A stretch of DNA of 39,731 nt from Promethearchaeota archaeon (lineage in GTDB: Archaea; Asgardarchaeota; Lokiarchaeia; Sigyniarchaeales; SOKP01): NCBI GenBank assembly GCA_019894855.1, contig JAGXNS010000005.1, forward strand, positions 13,703 through 53,433, written 5' to 3'. Positions 25,083 to 33,400 of this stretch are shown here, piece after piece; within the stretch, counting starts at the first letter, position 1; the number at the start of each line of letters is the position of its first letter. Below the pieces are notes generated by a model that worked only from the letters and a program-made list of their open reading frames with translations, was not told where the DNA came from and did not search any database. The position numbers were made by a program, and so were the translations under genes.

Positions 25083-26600
25083 CTAATTCTCTCGCAATTG
25101 TTTTTCAATTACGCTATCACAATTTTCTAAAAATACATCTATTTTATTTATTGGTACTTTCGTACCTGCTGCTGGGGGATGTCCACCGCCCAGAGCTTCT
25201 AAATTTGAAAGTTCTAAAGCTTCTCTAATTGCTTCTGAAAGATTTACGCCCTTTTCCACAATATCTTTGTGAGCTCTCCCCGATATTTTGAACACTTCCT
25301 CGTCCTTTCTTTTTGCGCACCCAAAAATTGGTTTATTTATGTCAATAATACCACTTTTACTAAATATTAACATGGAAGCAATTGTACCCACAATGTTTTC
25401 AAAGATAACATTTTCGCCAAAAAAATATTGGATATTGTTTTTGTATTGGATTTTATTCTCATCCTTTAACCACGATAACGCTTGACCTAAAGATTTCTTA
25501 TAATTTAACAATTGATCTTTTGCTTTGTTATAAGCAATACTTCTATCACCCATTGCTATAGCAATTCCTAAAGATGCGTTATCACTTCTTCCACATGAAT
25601 TCAAAAGATATGCAAAATCATTTAAATCATGTAGTTGCGATCCCACAATTTCATTCTTTAATATATACTTACTTACGATAAGCTTCTCTATAATTTCAGA
25701 AGGCTCTATATTTAACTTAAGAGACATATATTCTATAATCGCAGAAGATACTTTTTGTTTTTCCTCTTGGTTAAGGTCGTTCAGTGTTTTTATGTCCCCT
25801 TGCGAAGTTTCCATTAAAATCCCCAATGATTTTAAAAATTTTAGCATTTTACTTGTATTATCACTTAATCCGGGAAGACTAATTTCACTTGAATATGAGA
25901 TTGCTTCATTTAAAGGCTTAATCGATGAAAAATTTAAATCGTTGTTCACTTCAACTAAATCTGCTTTGGTGGCATGTTCTAAAATTACAGTATTTAATCC
26001 ATTAAAAGAATTATTAGGGCCTCGACTTTGAACATCTCCCGTTGCTCCTACAAGTGCAATAGGAGATAAATCGAAATTTTTCTGATTTAAAGATTTTACA
26101 AAAAAATAACACATCCCAGCCCCTGAAATTTCACTGCTACCATCAAATTCGTAAAAATAAGGGTTGATATGCCAAGGTCTTGAATTAGAGTAAATTTCTT
26201 TAATTTTATCATCGTTTTTATCCGAAATATTTTGAGGTAAATGGTGATCCAATATAATGAAAGGAACATTGTCATCGAAACCATTTAGTTTTTCAGTGAG
26301 CTCTAAATATTGACCGCTTCCAAAATCAGCAAAGATTAAGAATTTCTTACTATCTTTAGAATTCTCTGCAATTTTTATTATCTCTTCTCTTTCCAATTGT
26401 CTTAAAACGGTTATTTGAAATGGTATCTTTTCTCTGTAAAAAGCTTTTCCGAGAATCGCTCCAGCTGATAATCCATCGGCATCAAGATGGGTATAGATAT
26501 GTACGGTTGATTCTAATTTTTGTAGATGGTCTATAAACCAATTTTTAGTCTTATTAAGATCGGAATTTAATAACTCAAGGTTTTTTGTTTTTTTATTCAT
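25083..26600 (-). CDS. DHH/DHHA1-family phosphoesterase, archaeal RecJ-like (GAN-type) nuclease
   Basis: 505 residues. DHH motifs: THLDADGLSAG (I), IFADFGSGQY (II), FIILDHHLPQ (III) and ALVGATGDVQ (IV). The C-terminal DHHA1 domain carries LEALGGGHPPAAGTKV. This architecture is that of archaeal RecJ-like single-strand nucleases, some of which bind GINS at the replication fork (the relatives of eukaryotic Cdc45). It could instead be a nano-RNase. ATG at 26600. It is divergent from mch with only 84 nt between, so the two promoters must overlap. Confidence 0.85.
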   Translation of the reverse strand: MNKKTKNLELLNSDLNKTKNWFIDHLQKLESTVHIYTHLDADGLSAGAILGKAFYREKIPFQITVLRQLEREEIIKIAENSKDSKKFLIFADFGSGQYLELTEKLNGFDDNVPFIILDHHLPQNISDKNDDKIKEIYSNSRPWHINPYFYEFDGSSEISGAGMCYFFVKSLNQKNFDLSPIALVGATGDVQSRGPNNSFNGLNTVILEHATKADLVEVNNDLNFSSIKPLNEAISYSSEISLPGLSDNTSKMLKFLKSLGILMETSQGDIKTLNDLNQEEKQKVSSAIIEYMSLKLNIEPSEIIEKLIVSKYILKNEIVGSQLHDLNDFAYLLNSCGRSDNASLGIAIAMGDRSIAYNKAKDQLLNYKKSLGQALSWLKDENKIQYKNNIQYFFGENVIFENIVGTIASMLIFSKSGIIDINKPIFGCAKRKDEEVFKISGRAHKDIVEKGVNLSEAIREALELSNLEALGGGHPPAAGTKVPINKIDVFLENCDSVIEKQLREN

Positions 26601-26684
26601 TTTTTATAAAATTTTAAAATAAACTTAATTTAATATATTAAAATAAGATTTTAATAATAAATACTCAATTAAAAAAAAAATTAA

Positions 26685-27692
26685 GTGAAAAATGTGACAC
26701 ACCACATTAAAATAAACGAGTTAGCTAAAAAAATTGTTAATAAAATAATAGAGAATAAAGAATACTATAAAACAGAAATAATTCAATATGATAATGGAGC
26801 AACCGTCTTAGATATGACAAATGCATCCTGGATTGGAGGAAAACTGGTTGGAGAAATTTGTATGGGTGGATTAGGAACGGTCAATTTTGCATCTTATAAA
26901 TTAAACGAACATTTTATACCGTGCGTTAATGTTCATACATCACAACCTTTGATATCTTGTATGGCGTCACAATTAGCTGGATGGAATGTAAAATTAAAAA
27001 AAGAAGTTGAAAAGGACGGGCAAATTAAAAAAAAAAAAGTGTTTGAATCTTTGGGATCAGGGCCAGCCCGGGCAAAAAGTAAAGTCGAGAAATTATTTGA
27101 TGAAATTGACTATGATGATGAATCTGATTGTGCCATTATCGTTTTTGAAACTCCAAAACTACCAACTGAAGAAGTAATGGCTTTGGTAGCTGAAAAATGC
27201 AGAGTTGGACCTGATAAAACGTATGCACTTTGTGCTCCAACAGCGTGTTTAACCGGCTCTATACAAGTAGCTGCGAGAATAGTCGAAACTGGAATGCATA
27301 AATTACACGAAATAAAATTTCCTCTTGATGTCATTAAGGATGGTTTTGGAACGACAACGATTGCCCCAATTGCGAAAGACGACCTTGGAGCCATGGGACG
27401 AACTAATGATTCAATCATAGCTGCGGGTATGACGTATTATACTATAGAAGTTGAAAAAGACGAACAAGATGATTTATTCGAATTATTGAAAAAGGCTCCG
27501 GCTAATACCTCAAAAAGTTATGGAAGACCATTTCTAGAGACATTTAAAGCAGCTGATTACGATTTCTATGCAATTGATCCTGGTTTATTTGCTCCGGCAA
27601 CTTATACTGTAACAAATATAAAAACTGGAAAGAGTACTACTGTTGGCGAAATTAACCATAAATTATTAAAGGAATCCTATAATTTAAATTAG
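26685..27692 (+). CDS. mch: Methenyl-tetrahydromethanopterin cyclohydrolase
   Basis: 335 residues. Matches Mch along its length: INELAKKIVNKII, WIGGKLVGEICMGGLGTV, VHTSQPLISCMASQLAGW, LGSGPARA, CAPTACLTGSIQVAARIVET, DGFGTTTIAPIAKDDLGAMGRTND. It interconverts formyl- and methenyl-H4MPT, the step between ftr and the methylene dehydrogenases. GTG at 26685 is the likely start; GTG at 26694 is possible. No SD is visible, and a TATA-like stretch lies near 26628-26642. A bidirectional hairpin follows the stop. Confidence 0.95.
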   Translation: MKNVTHHIKINELAKKIVNKIIENKEYYKTEIIQYDNGATVLDMTNASWIGGKLVGEICMGGLGTVNFASYKLNEHFIPCVNVHTSQPLISCMASQLAGWNVKLKKEVEKDGQIKKKKVFESLGSGPARAKSKVEKLFDEIDYDDESDCAIIVFETPKLPTEEVMALVAEKCRVGPDKTYALCAPTACLTGSIQVAARIVETGMHKLHEIKFPLDVIKDGFGTTTIAPIAKDDLGAMGRTNDSIIAAGMTYYTIEVEKDEQDDLFELLKKAPANTSKSYGRPFLETFKAADYDFYAIDPGLFAPATYTVTNIKTGKSTTVGEINHKLLKESYNLN

Positions 27693-27721
27693 AAGTTGTA
27701 TTGAAAATTTTTCTTCTAATT
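27687..27721. terminator. Bidirectional hairpin between mch and the convergent orphan
   Basis: AATTAGAAG (27687-27695) and CTTCTAATT (27713-27721) form a perfect 9-bp stem with a 17-nt loop, overlapping the mch stop. On the plus strand T-rich DNA follows. It lies where two convergent genes end. Confidence 0.45.
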
Positions 27722-27753
27722 TCTTTTAATTTTATTTGTAATCAAACTAAAAC

Positions 27754-28935
27754 TTAAAAATTAGTTAACTCGTGTTGATACTTTAATATCTCTGCATCAG
27801 AGATATCTTTGTCAAATTCTATTTCTTGAGGGACCCCCAAGTATGCGCACGCAATTTTAGCAGCAGCAGCAATTTCCGCTTTTTTTAATGTTAATGAATA
27901 TTCATCTACTGATTGGACTGGATCCTCAGAATTTGTTCGACGAAGAGTAACTCTATTTTGAAAATTTTCCTCGTAATTCGATCCACCATGATTTTTTTTT
28001 TCTCTTAGCTGAAATGACCTCTCAGATTTCATTTTATACAATAAAGACCCCATTTTATCAGCAACGTTAAAAGGTAGTTCATTATGCACAATTAATCTTA
28101 TCATGTTGTTGATATCAAAATAATTTAGAGTATCATATTTAACTCTTAAATAACTTTTTAGGTTATCTGGGTTTGCTTGACACTCGATTTCAGTCCAATC
28201 ATGAATAGCTAGCCTTCTTCTAAAAAAAATCAATTCCCAATCTATACCGAGCTCTTTTAAAAATTCAAGTAGTTTATTACTGTTAGGTTTTCTTGATTCT
28301 ATTATTATAAATAACTGCAAACCGTAATATTTATGTTCTTGTTGGAGAAAATACCCTCGTTGTTGCATAGACGCGAGAATTTTAATTTTAATAGAATAAA
28401 TGTCGTCGGACACATCTCTCTTCTCACACTTTAAGTAAATTACATTTCCTTCTTCACTCACATATTCACTATCTAAAAAGCCTAAGATACTTTCATCATT
28501 TTCTTTGATAAAATTTTTCAAACCGGACAATGTTGGTTTAACATCGTATTTTATTAAATCTTTTTCTCTGATTGAAACATAATCATTTTTACTTCCCCCT
28601 ACTGCCAATTTGATGGAACGTAGCTTTAACTCTTTCTCTTCTCCAAAAACAATTTTAAACGCATCTATTAGTGGAAATACTTCTTCTTCCAATATGTTAA
28701 GATTAGCCATCGAACTTTCAAATGGTTGGGGATTCTCCGAAAATTTGTTTAGTACTGGCGCTTCAGATGCATCTACTTCAATATCATAGTCTTTTGCTAA
28801 ATTCTTCCGAACGATACAGACTGATCTTCTTTTCTCGTTATACATAGAAAGAGTAGTTGAATTGTCAATAACCGCACGAAATTGTTCAATGGATTTCTCT
28901 TCAGATCCTTTAGACTTAAGTTTTCTTTTTCCCAT
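27754..28935 (-). CDS. Uncharacterised protein
   Basis: 393 residues from ATG 28935; an in-frame TTG 12 nt earlier is less likely. I do not recognise it. It is soluble, with a basic N-terminus (GKRKLKSKG), mixed alpha/beta content, and a segment FLQQEHKYYGLQLFIIIESRKPNSNKLLEFLKELGIDWELIFFRRRLAIHDW that looks like a core domain. The C-terminal ~50 residues are helical (KKAEIAAAAKIACAYLGVP). No cysteine cluster, membrane helix or nucleotide motif is seen. It stands alone, converging on mch and followed upstream by a 276-nt gap. Possibly lineage-specific. Confidence 0.5.
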   Translation of the reverse strand: MGKRKLKSKGSEEKSIEQFRAVIDNSTTLSMYNEKRRSVCIVRKNLAKDYDIEVDASEAPVLNKFSENPQPFESSMANLNILEEEVFPLIDAFKIVFGEEKELKLRSIKLAVGGSKNDYVSIREKDLIKYDVKPTLSGLKNFIKENDESILGFLDSEYVSEEGNVIYLKCEKRDVSDDIYSIKIKILASMQQRGYFLQQEHKYYGLQLFIIIESRKPNSNKLLEFLKELGIDWELIFFRRRLAIHDWTEIECQANPDNLKSYLRVKYDTLNYFDINNMIRLIVHNELPFNVADKMGSLLYKMKSERSFQLREKKNHGGSNYEENFQNRVTLRRTNSEDPVQSVDEYSLTLKKAEIAAAAKIACAYLGVPQEIEFDKDISDAEILKYQHELTNF

Positions 28936-29223
28936 AAACGCAACCAACGAATAACGAGTGTTTTATTCTTTCTCTGTTAAAGTAAAAAAATAGCATTCTT
29001 ATAATTTTATGTATATGGAATTATAATAGTCTTTCAGATGGTCTTTTAGCTCTATTAATTACTTAATTTCTCTCTATTAAAAATAATAAAGACTCTTAAT
29101 TTACTATTATATTAATCGCTTCTTAAAACTGAGAACGAAATAGTTCTACTCAAAATATAGATAGGAAACATTAGCTCATATTGAAAAGGACCTTTAAACA
29201 ATGGTATTAAATTATTTTATGTA

Positions 29224-29403
29224 TTAATCTAATTCCTCTTCTAAATAATAGTTATCATCTTTTTTAATATACACAACTGTTGAGCCAAAATTATTACGAA
29301 CCGTATATTTAGTATCATCAACTTCTAATAATTCTATCGAATATGGTATTCTTCTGTTTTTTAGAATATCTTCAACAATCTTTTTTTCTTCTAAAGCATC
29401 CAT
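29224..29403 (-). CDS. Small hypothetical protein
   Basis: 59 residues from ATG 29403, or 64 from TTG 29418. The sequence alternates a helix (LEEKKIVEDILKNRR) with beta strands (YSIELLEVDDTKYTV, STVVYIKKDDNYYLEEE), a plausible small alpha/beta fold such as a putative-signal-transducing (DUF2007-like) domain, but this is uncertain. Same strand as the PPOX gene and 72 nt after its stop, so they may be co-transcribed; an A/T-only inverted repeat (29421-29442) lies between. Confidence 0.45.
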   Translation of the reverse strand: MDALEEKKIVEDILKNRRIPYSIELLEVDDTKYTVRNNFGSTVVYIKKDDNYYLEEELD

Positions 29404-29475
29404 ATCTATAATTATCAAACAATCAAAAAAAATTTTTTGATTTTTGATAGATTTAGTAATTTTATTTTACTATTA

Positions 29476-29958
29476 TTATTCCGAAGCTTTTCCTGTAATT
29501 AAGTTAATATCTAATTTTAGTAAGCAAGTGTTTTTATAGGATTTTTCACTTTTAAAGAATTTTTTTTTTAATTTACTTGGATTCTCTTCTAAATGCTTTA
29601 GCATTATATCAAATGCATGCTTTTTTTCATCCAAGTTTTCTACAAAAGTCATATCTCCCCAAAAAACGATGGAACGGTATTTATGAGAGCAAGCACTCTT
29701 AACATAGCCTAAATCCTCTAGTATCGTGCCACAAACTTTTTGGTTTTCATTTAAATACTCTAGTTTTAATCCCTTTTGAGCACTATGAAAGTACAAGCAA
29801 TTGTTAATCTCGTCAAAACCATAACTAAGCGTTACTATATATGGTTCGTCGTTTCTACACATAGAAATTGTTGAAAACTTACCGTTTTTCAAAATTTCCA
29901 ATAAAATTCTTTTATCTAAAATTTCCCTTTCCTTTTTTTGCATATGATATTTCTGCAT
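29476..29958 (-). CDS. Pyridoxamine 5'-phosphate oxidase-fold FMN/F420-binding protein
   Basis: 160 residues. The order KNGKFSTISMCRNDEPYIVTLSYGFD, CLYFHSAQKGLKLEYLNENQKVC, and RSIVFWGDMTFVEN fits the split beta-barrel PPOX family of NimA-like or general stress flavoproteins. These bind FMN, haem or F420, and the cofactor and substrate cannot be told from sequence. Cysteines in CRND, VCGT, SACS and NTCLL are scattered and not a known cluster. ATG at 29958; an internal ATG six residues later is also possible. The gene faces away from the glycosyltransferase across a 261-nt gap. Confidence 0.75.
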   Translation of the reverse strand: MQKYHMQKKEREILDKRILLEILKNGKFSTISMCRNDEPYIVTLSYGFDEINNCLYFHSAQKGLKLEYLNENQKVCGTILEDLGYVKSACSHKYRSIVFWGDMTFVENLDEKKHAFDIMLKHLEENPSKLKKKFFKSEKSYKNTCLLKLDINLITGKASE

Positions 29959-30098
29959 AGTTTTTACTCACCTACTTAAACAAATTTAAAATCGAAATTA
30001 ACCATAATTAAAAATTACTGATTAGCAATAATTCCTCTGGATATTACTATAATATATAAAAAAATAGTTTCAAATAAAAAATATCACTTATAAAACTG

Positions 30099-30189
30099 AC
30101 GGTTTTAACGATTTTATTAAGAAACCGTGAAAATTTTAATAAAAGAAACAGTTTAAAAACCTAGATAACTGTTTATATATATATAATAC
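30099..30189 (+). promoter_or_regulatory. Glycosyltransferase promoter: TATA box with two upstream inverted repeats
   Basis: A long TATA element, TATATATATATAATA, lies near 30175-30189, about 35 nt before the GTG start, with AGGGG as SD. Upstream are ACGGTTT (30099-30105) with AAACCGT (30122-30128), and AAACAGTT (30146-30153) with AACTGTTT (30167-30174). The last arm abuts TATA, so a bound repressor would block TBP. Confidence 0.45.
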
Positions 30190-30219
30190 TATTAAAACTA
30201 TTATTAGGGGTCTTCAGTC

Positions 30220-31467
30220 GTGGTTAAAAATGTTCTTGATATTGGATTTTTTAGCACCATGTATAGCCAAATCAACGGAACCGCTCACGCAGTAAGATTT
30301 CTATCCGAAGCAATAGCTAACCTTGGGCACAATATTCATGTCTTTGCACCAAGAATTCAAAATGGTTACAAAATACCGAAAACATTGCATTTTCACGAAA
30401 TTGGAGGAGCGATAATCGGTCATAATACCGGCTTTGTTCTAAGTGCTCCTATACACAAGATCTTTTTCTGTCAACATGATTATTTAGATATTGCCCATAT
30501 TCATACACATGCAGTTGTAGGATCAATGGCTATAAATTGGGCTAAGTATTTAGGTATTCCAATGATAGGAACTCACAATAGCCCAATGCAATACTATACT
30601 GCTCAGTATGTTCCCATAATTGGTAAGTTGTTAACAAAAGGAGACCTGATCTGGAGATATGAACGCCACATTGTAGACAAGTATGATTTTGTTCACGTCG
30701 CTACTAAATCCAAAAAAGATTTACTACGAGATTATAGGTTCAAGGAGCCAATAGTTTGCATGACAAACGGAATTCGCGATCTGTATTACACAAATTTAAA
30801 AGAAAATGGAATCCGTGAGAAATATGGATTAGAAGGAAAGAAAGTTCTTTTATACGCCTCACGATTATCTCCTGAAAAACATCCTATAGATATTATTAAA
30901 ACCTTTAAAAGAGTTCATGATGAAGTTCCTGATGCTCATCTTTTGTTAGTTGGGAGCGCTGGACCTTCAAAGGACCAAGTAAAAAGAATAATTAAAAAGA
31001 AACCGTATAGAGATTTCGTATCTTATGCTGGAAGAGTTCCTTTTTCCGATTTATTAAAATTATACAATACTGCGGATTTAACTTGTTTATGGTCGTGGAT
31101 TGAAGCTGAAGGACTTGTATTGCTAGAAGCAATGGCTCAAGGAACTCCAAGTGTTGGAGCTAATGCATGCGGAATCAGTAATATAATTCGACACGGTAAA
31201 ACGGGTTATTTAGCCAATAATCTTGATCAGTTTAAAGATTACATTGTTGAATTGTTAAAAAATGATGATCTTAGGGCTGAGTTTGGAAAAAACGCTAAAG
31301 AAATTGCTCAAGATTATAGAGTAAGCGAGATATCAAAAACATGGATTAAACTATACAAATTTACAATTGATCAACTTTATCCATTACGATACAATAAAGC
31401 CGATAGGAAAATTCGTGTTGAAGTAGTAAAAGAGTTTTTACACCAATTACCTCATGCTACTTTTTAA
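30220..31467 (+). CDS. GT4-family glycosyltransferase
   Basis: 415 residues in a GT-B fold. N-terminal domain: FFSTMYSQINGTAHAVRFLSEAIANLGHNIHVFAPR with the glycine-rich acceptor loop. C-terminal domain: VLLYASRLSPEKHPIDII and the E-x7-E motif in WIEAEGLVLLEAMAQGTPSVG. It transfers a sugar from an activated donor; related enzymes make glycolipids (diglucosyl lipid or phosphoinositol mannoside type), so a membrane-surface role is likely but the acceptor is not determinable. Start GTG 30220 with AGGGG about 9 nt upstream. Its last 4 nt overlap the archaemetzincin gene end-to-end. Confidence 0.88.
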   Translation: MVKNVLDIGFFSTMYSQINGTAHAVRFLSEAIANLGHNIHVFAPRIQNGYKIPKTLHFHEIGGAIIGHNTGFVLSAPIHKIFFCQHDYLDIAHIHTHAVVGSMAINWAKYLGIPMIGTHNSPMQYYTAQYVPIIGKLLTKGDLIWRYERHIVDKYDFVHVATKSKKDLLRDYRFKEPIVCMTNGIRDLYYTNLKENGIREKYGLEGKKVLLYASRLSPEKHPIDIIKTFKRVHDEVPDAHLLLVGSAGPSKDQVKRIIKKKPYRDFVSYAGRVPFSDLLKLYNTADLTCLWSWIEAEGLVLLEAMAQGTPSVGANACGISNIIRHGKTGYLANNLDQFKDYIVELLKNDDLRAEFGKNAKEIAQDYRVSEISKTWIKLYKFTIDQLYPLRYNKADRKIRVEVVKEFLHQLPHATF

Positions 31468-32165
31468 AAATTATTCTTTAATCTAACTTCATTTAATTTA
31501 GACTGACATTTTTTACAGAGGTTTACTGATTTACTATCGATCTCTTCTATAATTTTTGAATATCGCATAACACAATCTCTGGTAAGACAGTGTTCAAGGC
31601 CAATAATAAGATGTCCAATTTCGTGAATTACCTCTTTTATTATCCTGTTTCTAACTTTTAAGTTATATTCTGAATCTTCATTAAAGTGAGGAATCAAATT
31701 ATGAGTAGATACTAAAGCACACTGGTGATTAATATTAGATTCTCCAAATAAGAAGAGTAAACTCTTGTCGTTACTTGAATAAAGAGGTAGGTCTGTAAGT
31801 CCTAAACCTACATTAAAATTGTGATCTTTCATCAGATTCTTAATAATATTGTATAATTTATTAGTTGGTTGGAGGATTACCTTTTTAGAAGTTTGTTTTA
31901 ACAAATTATGTTCTTCTCTAATCTCACTTTCATACAAAAATGAGGGAATTTCGGTTTCTCCAATAAAAAGAATTTCATAAAAAAATGAGTTGAATATTTT
32001 ATTAATATAAAAATCTATTTTCGTTAAAATGGATGGTAAAATCTTTCCAATAAAAATTATTCCCAAATGGCTCGGAAATATATGGTTTATAGAGTGATAT
32101 TGACTTGTTGGTAATGGTATTTCTTGATTAATGAAAAAATATTTATTATTTTGATATTTTGGCAT
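31464..32165 (-). CDS. amzA: Archaemetzincin zinc metalloprotease
   Basis: 233 residues. Signature at the C-terminus: H181-E182-x-x-H185-x-x-G-x-x-H192, C193-x4-C198-x-M200, then C217-x-x-C220. That is the extended zinc site plus the second, structural zinc of archaemetzincins. The N-terminal ~150 residues form the usual alpha/beta half. No signal peptide, so cytoplasmic; physiological substrate unknown for the family. ATG at 32165. Overlaps the glycosyltransferase stop by 4 nt in a convergent arrangement. Confidence 0.9.
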   Translation of the reverse strand: MPKYQNNKYFFINQEIPLPTSQYHSINHIFPSHLGIIFIGKILPSILTKIDFYINKIFNSFFYEILFIGETEIPSFLYESEIREEHNLLKQTSKKVILQPTNKLYNIIKNLMKDHNFNVGLGLTDLPLYSSNDKSLLFLFGESNINHQCALVSTHNLIPHFNEDSEYNLKVRNRIIKEVIHEIGHLIIGLEHCLTRDCVMRYSKIIEEIDSKSVNLCKKCQSKLNEVRLKNNF

Positions 32166-32283
32166 AATTTCATTATTTTACAATACGTTTACCCAACTTA
32201 ATAATTCATTATTATTATATATTTAAATTATTAATTATTTTATTAATTTAAATCATTTTTTCAAAAAACATAGTCTTAAAACA

Positions 32284-33324
32284 ATGTCTAATAACTCAAA
32301 TTCAGTAAATGTTCGAAAGGACGACCAAGAAGAAGAACAAAAAGAAATTATTAAAAAGGATATTATTCCACATTTTTTACCAACCTATAGAATAAAGTTC
32401 AAATTTTATTCGATTCCTATTGTTGTCGTAATAATCCTCTCTTCAATACTAGCGTATCTCACTTCCGTTGTTGCGGGAGTTCAAGTAGAAGGAAGCTACT
32501 TTCCTGAAGAAGAATTGGGTGCTTTAGCTGTTCTATTAAATGGTGTAATTTTTACGGTAATTGCAGTTGTATCAGGATTTTTAATAGTATTTTTTATAAA
32601 AAAGCTCGGGATGGGTGTCTTGAAGTACCTTTTTGGAATAAGTTTCGGTTTTGTTAGTTTTTTCATTACCCTAATGTTCTTGGATGTCATTATTTACTTA
32701 ATTTTCATCCAATTTCCTGAGACTACGTTTGTTTTTAAACTGTACCTTCTTTTTACGAATTTGTATCTACCACTGGGAACAGGTGTTTCTGTTTTCTTTC
32801 TTCTTTACAAATACTTCACTTCAAAATCTATAAAAACTAAAAATTTTATCGTCCTCTATATCAGTATTTTGATTAGTGCCTCTATGAGTATTGTTTTACT
32901 TTTTTGGAGCACTCTCGCTATTTTGGTTGGTATATCTTTTTGGGATATTTTTGCGGTCCTCTATAAAAAAGGGCCCATTAAAGAAATGATAGAATTACTA
33001 TCAGAGAATGATATTAAAGACGAGATGGAAGAAGCAGAAATAAAAGAGCAAATTGAAAGTGGTAATGCTATTTACGATACAACTAATTTAGAAATTGGGA
33101 TTGGAGATCTAGCTTTCTACGGTTTACTTACTTCCAGTGTACTTTTATTCACGAATAATATAATTATTACAGCTTTAACTACCGTAGCAATCGTAATTGG
33201 AACAGGAATTACTATCTCGAGATTGAAAAAGAATAGGATTTTACCAGGACTTCCAATTTCCATATTTTTAGGAATTGGCGCTTTTTTACTATCTCAATTA
33301 ATAGTAACAATCTTTTTTATATGA
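32284..33324 (+). CDS. Presenilin-type intramembrane aspartyl protease
   Basis: 346 residues with nine hydrophobic helices, as in presenilins: about 42-66, 80-105, 112-142, 150-178, 188-206, 208-226, 272-290, 292-312 and 320-345. Catalytic Asp221 is in SFWDIFAVLYKKGPIKEMIELLSEND, collinear with the YD region of human presenilin 1, and Asp275 is in GIGDLAFYG (GLGD motif). PGLPISIFLG (321-330) matches the PAL-type motif. A short acidic loop of ~45 residues joins helices 6 and 7. Trp replaces Tyr before the first Asp. It would cut membrane-spanning proteins within the lipid bilayer. ATG 32284; no other gamma-secretase subunit is nearby. Confidence 0.88.
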   Translation: MSNNSNSVNVRKDDQEEEQKEIIKKDIIPHFLPTYRIKFKFYSIPIVVVIILSSILAYLTSVVAGVQVEGSYFPEEELGALAVLLNGVIFTVIAVVSGFLIVFFIKKLGMGVLKYLFGISFGFVSFFITLMFLDVIIYLIFIQFPETTFVFKLYLLFTNLYLPLGTGVSVFFLLYKYFTSKSIKTKNFIVLYISILISASMSIVLLFWSTLAILVGISFWDIFAVLYKKGPIKEMIELLSENDIKDEMEEAEIKEQIESGNAIYDTTNLEIGIGDLAFYGLLTSSVLLFTNNIIITALTTVAIVIGTGITISRLKKNRILPGLPISIFLGIGAFLLSQLIVTIFFI

Positions 33325-33400
33325 GTTGTGATTTCTTATCATAAACCTATATAAAATTCATTTATCTCATTATTTTCCAATCATAAAGGTGTAATAAGTT

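Noticed and set aside
28936-29223. Gap considered for a tRNA or small RNA
   Set aside because: No T-loop GGTTCRANNCC box, no stable stem and no good open frame; looks like AT-rich promoter and spacer DNA.
29421-29442. Inverted repeat AATCAAAAAA / TTTTTTGATT
   Set aside because: Nearly all A and T, so likely to arise by chance; could help end the PPOX transcript but gives no firm call.
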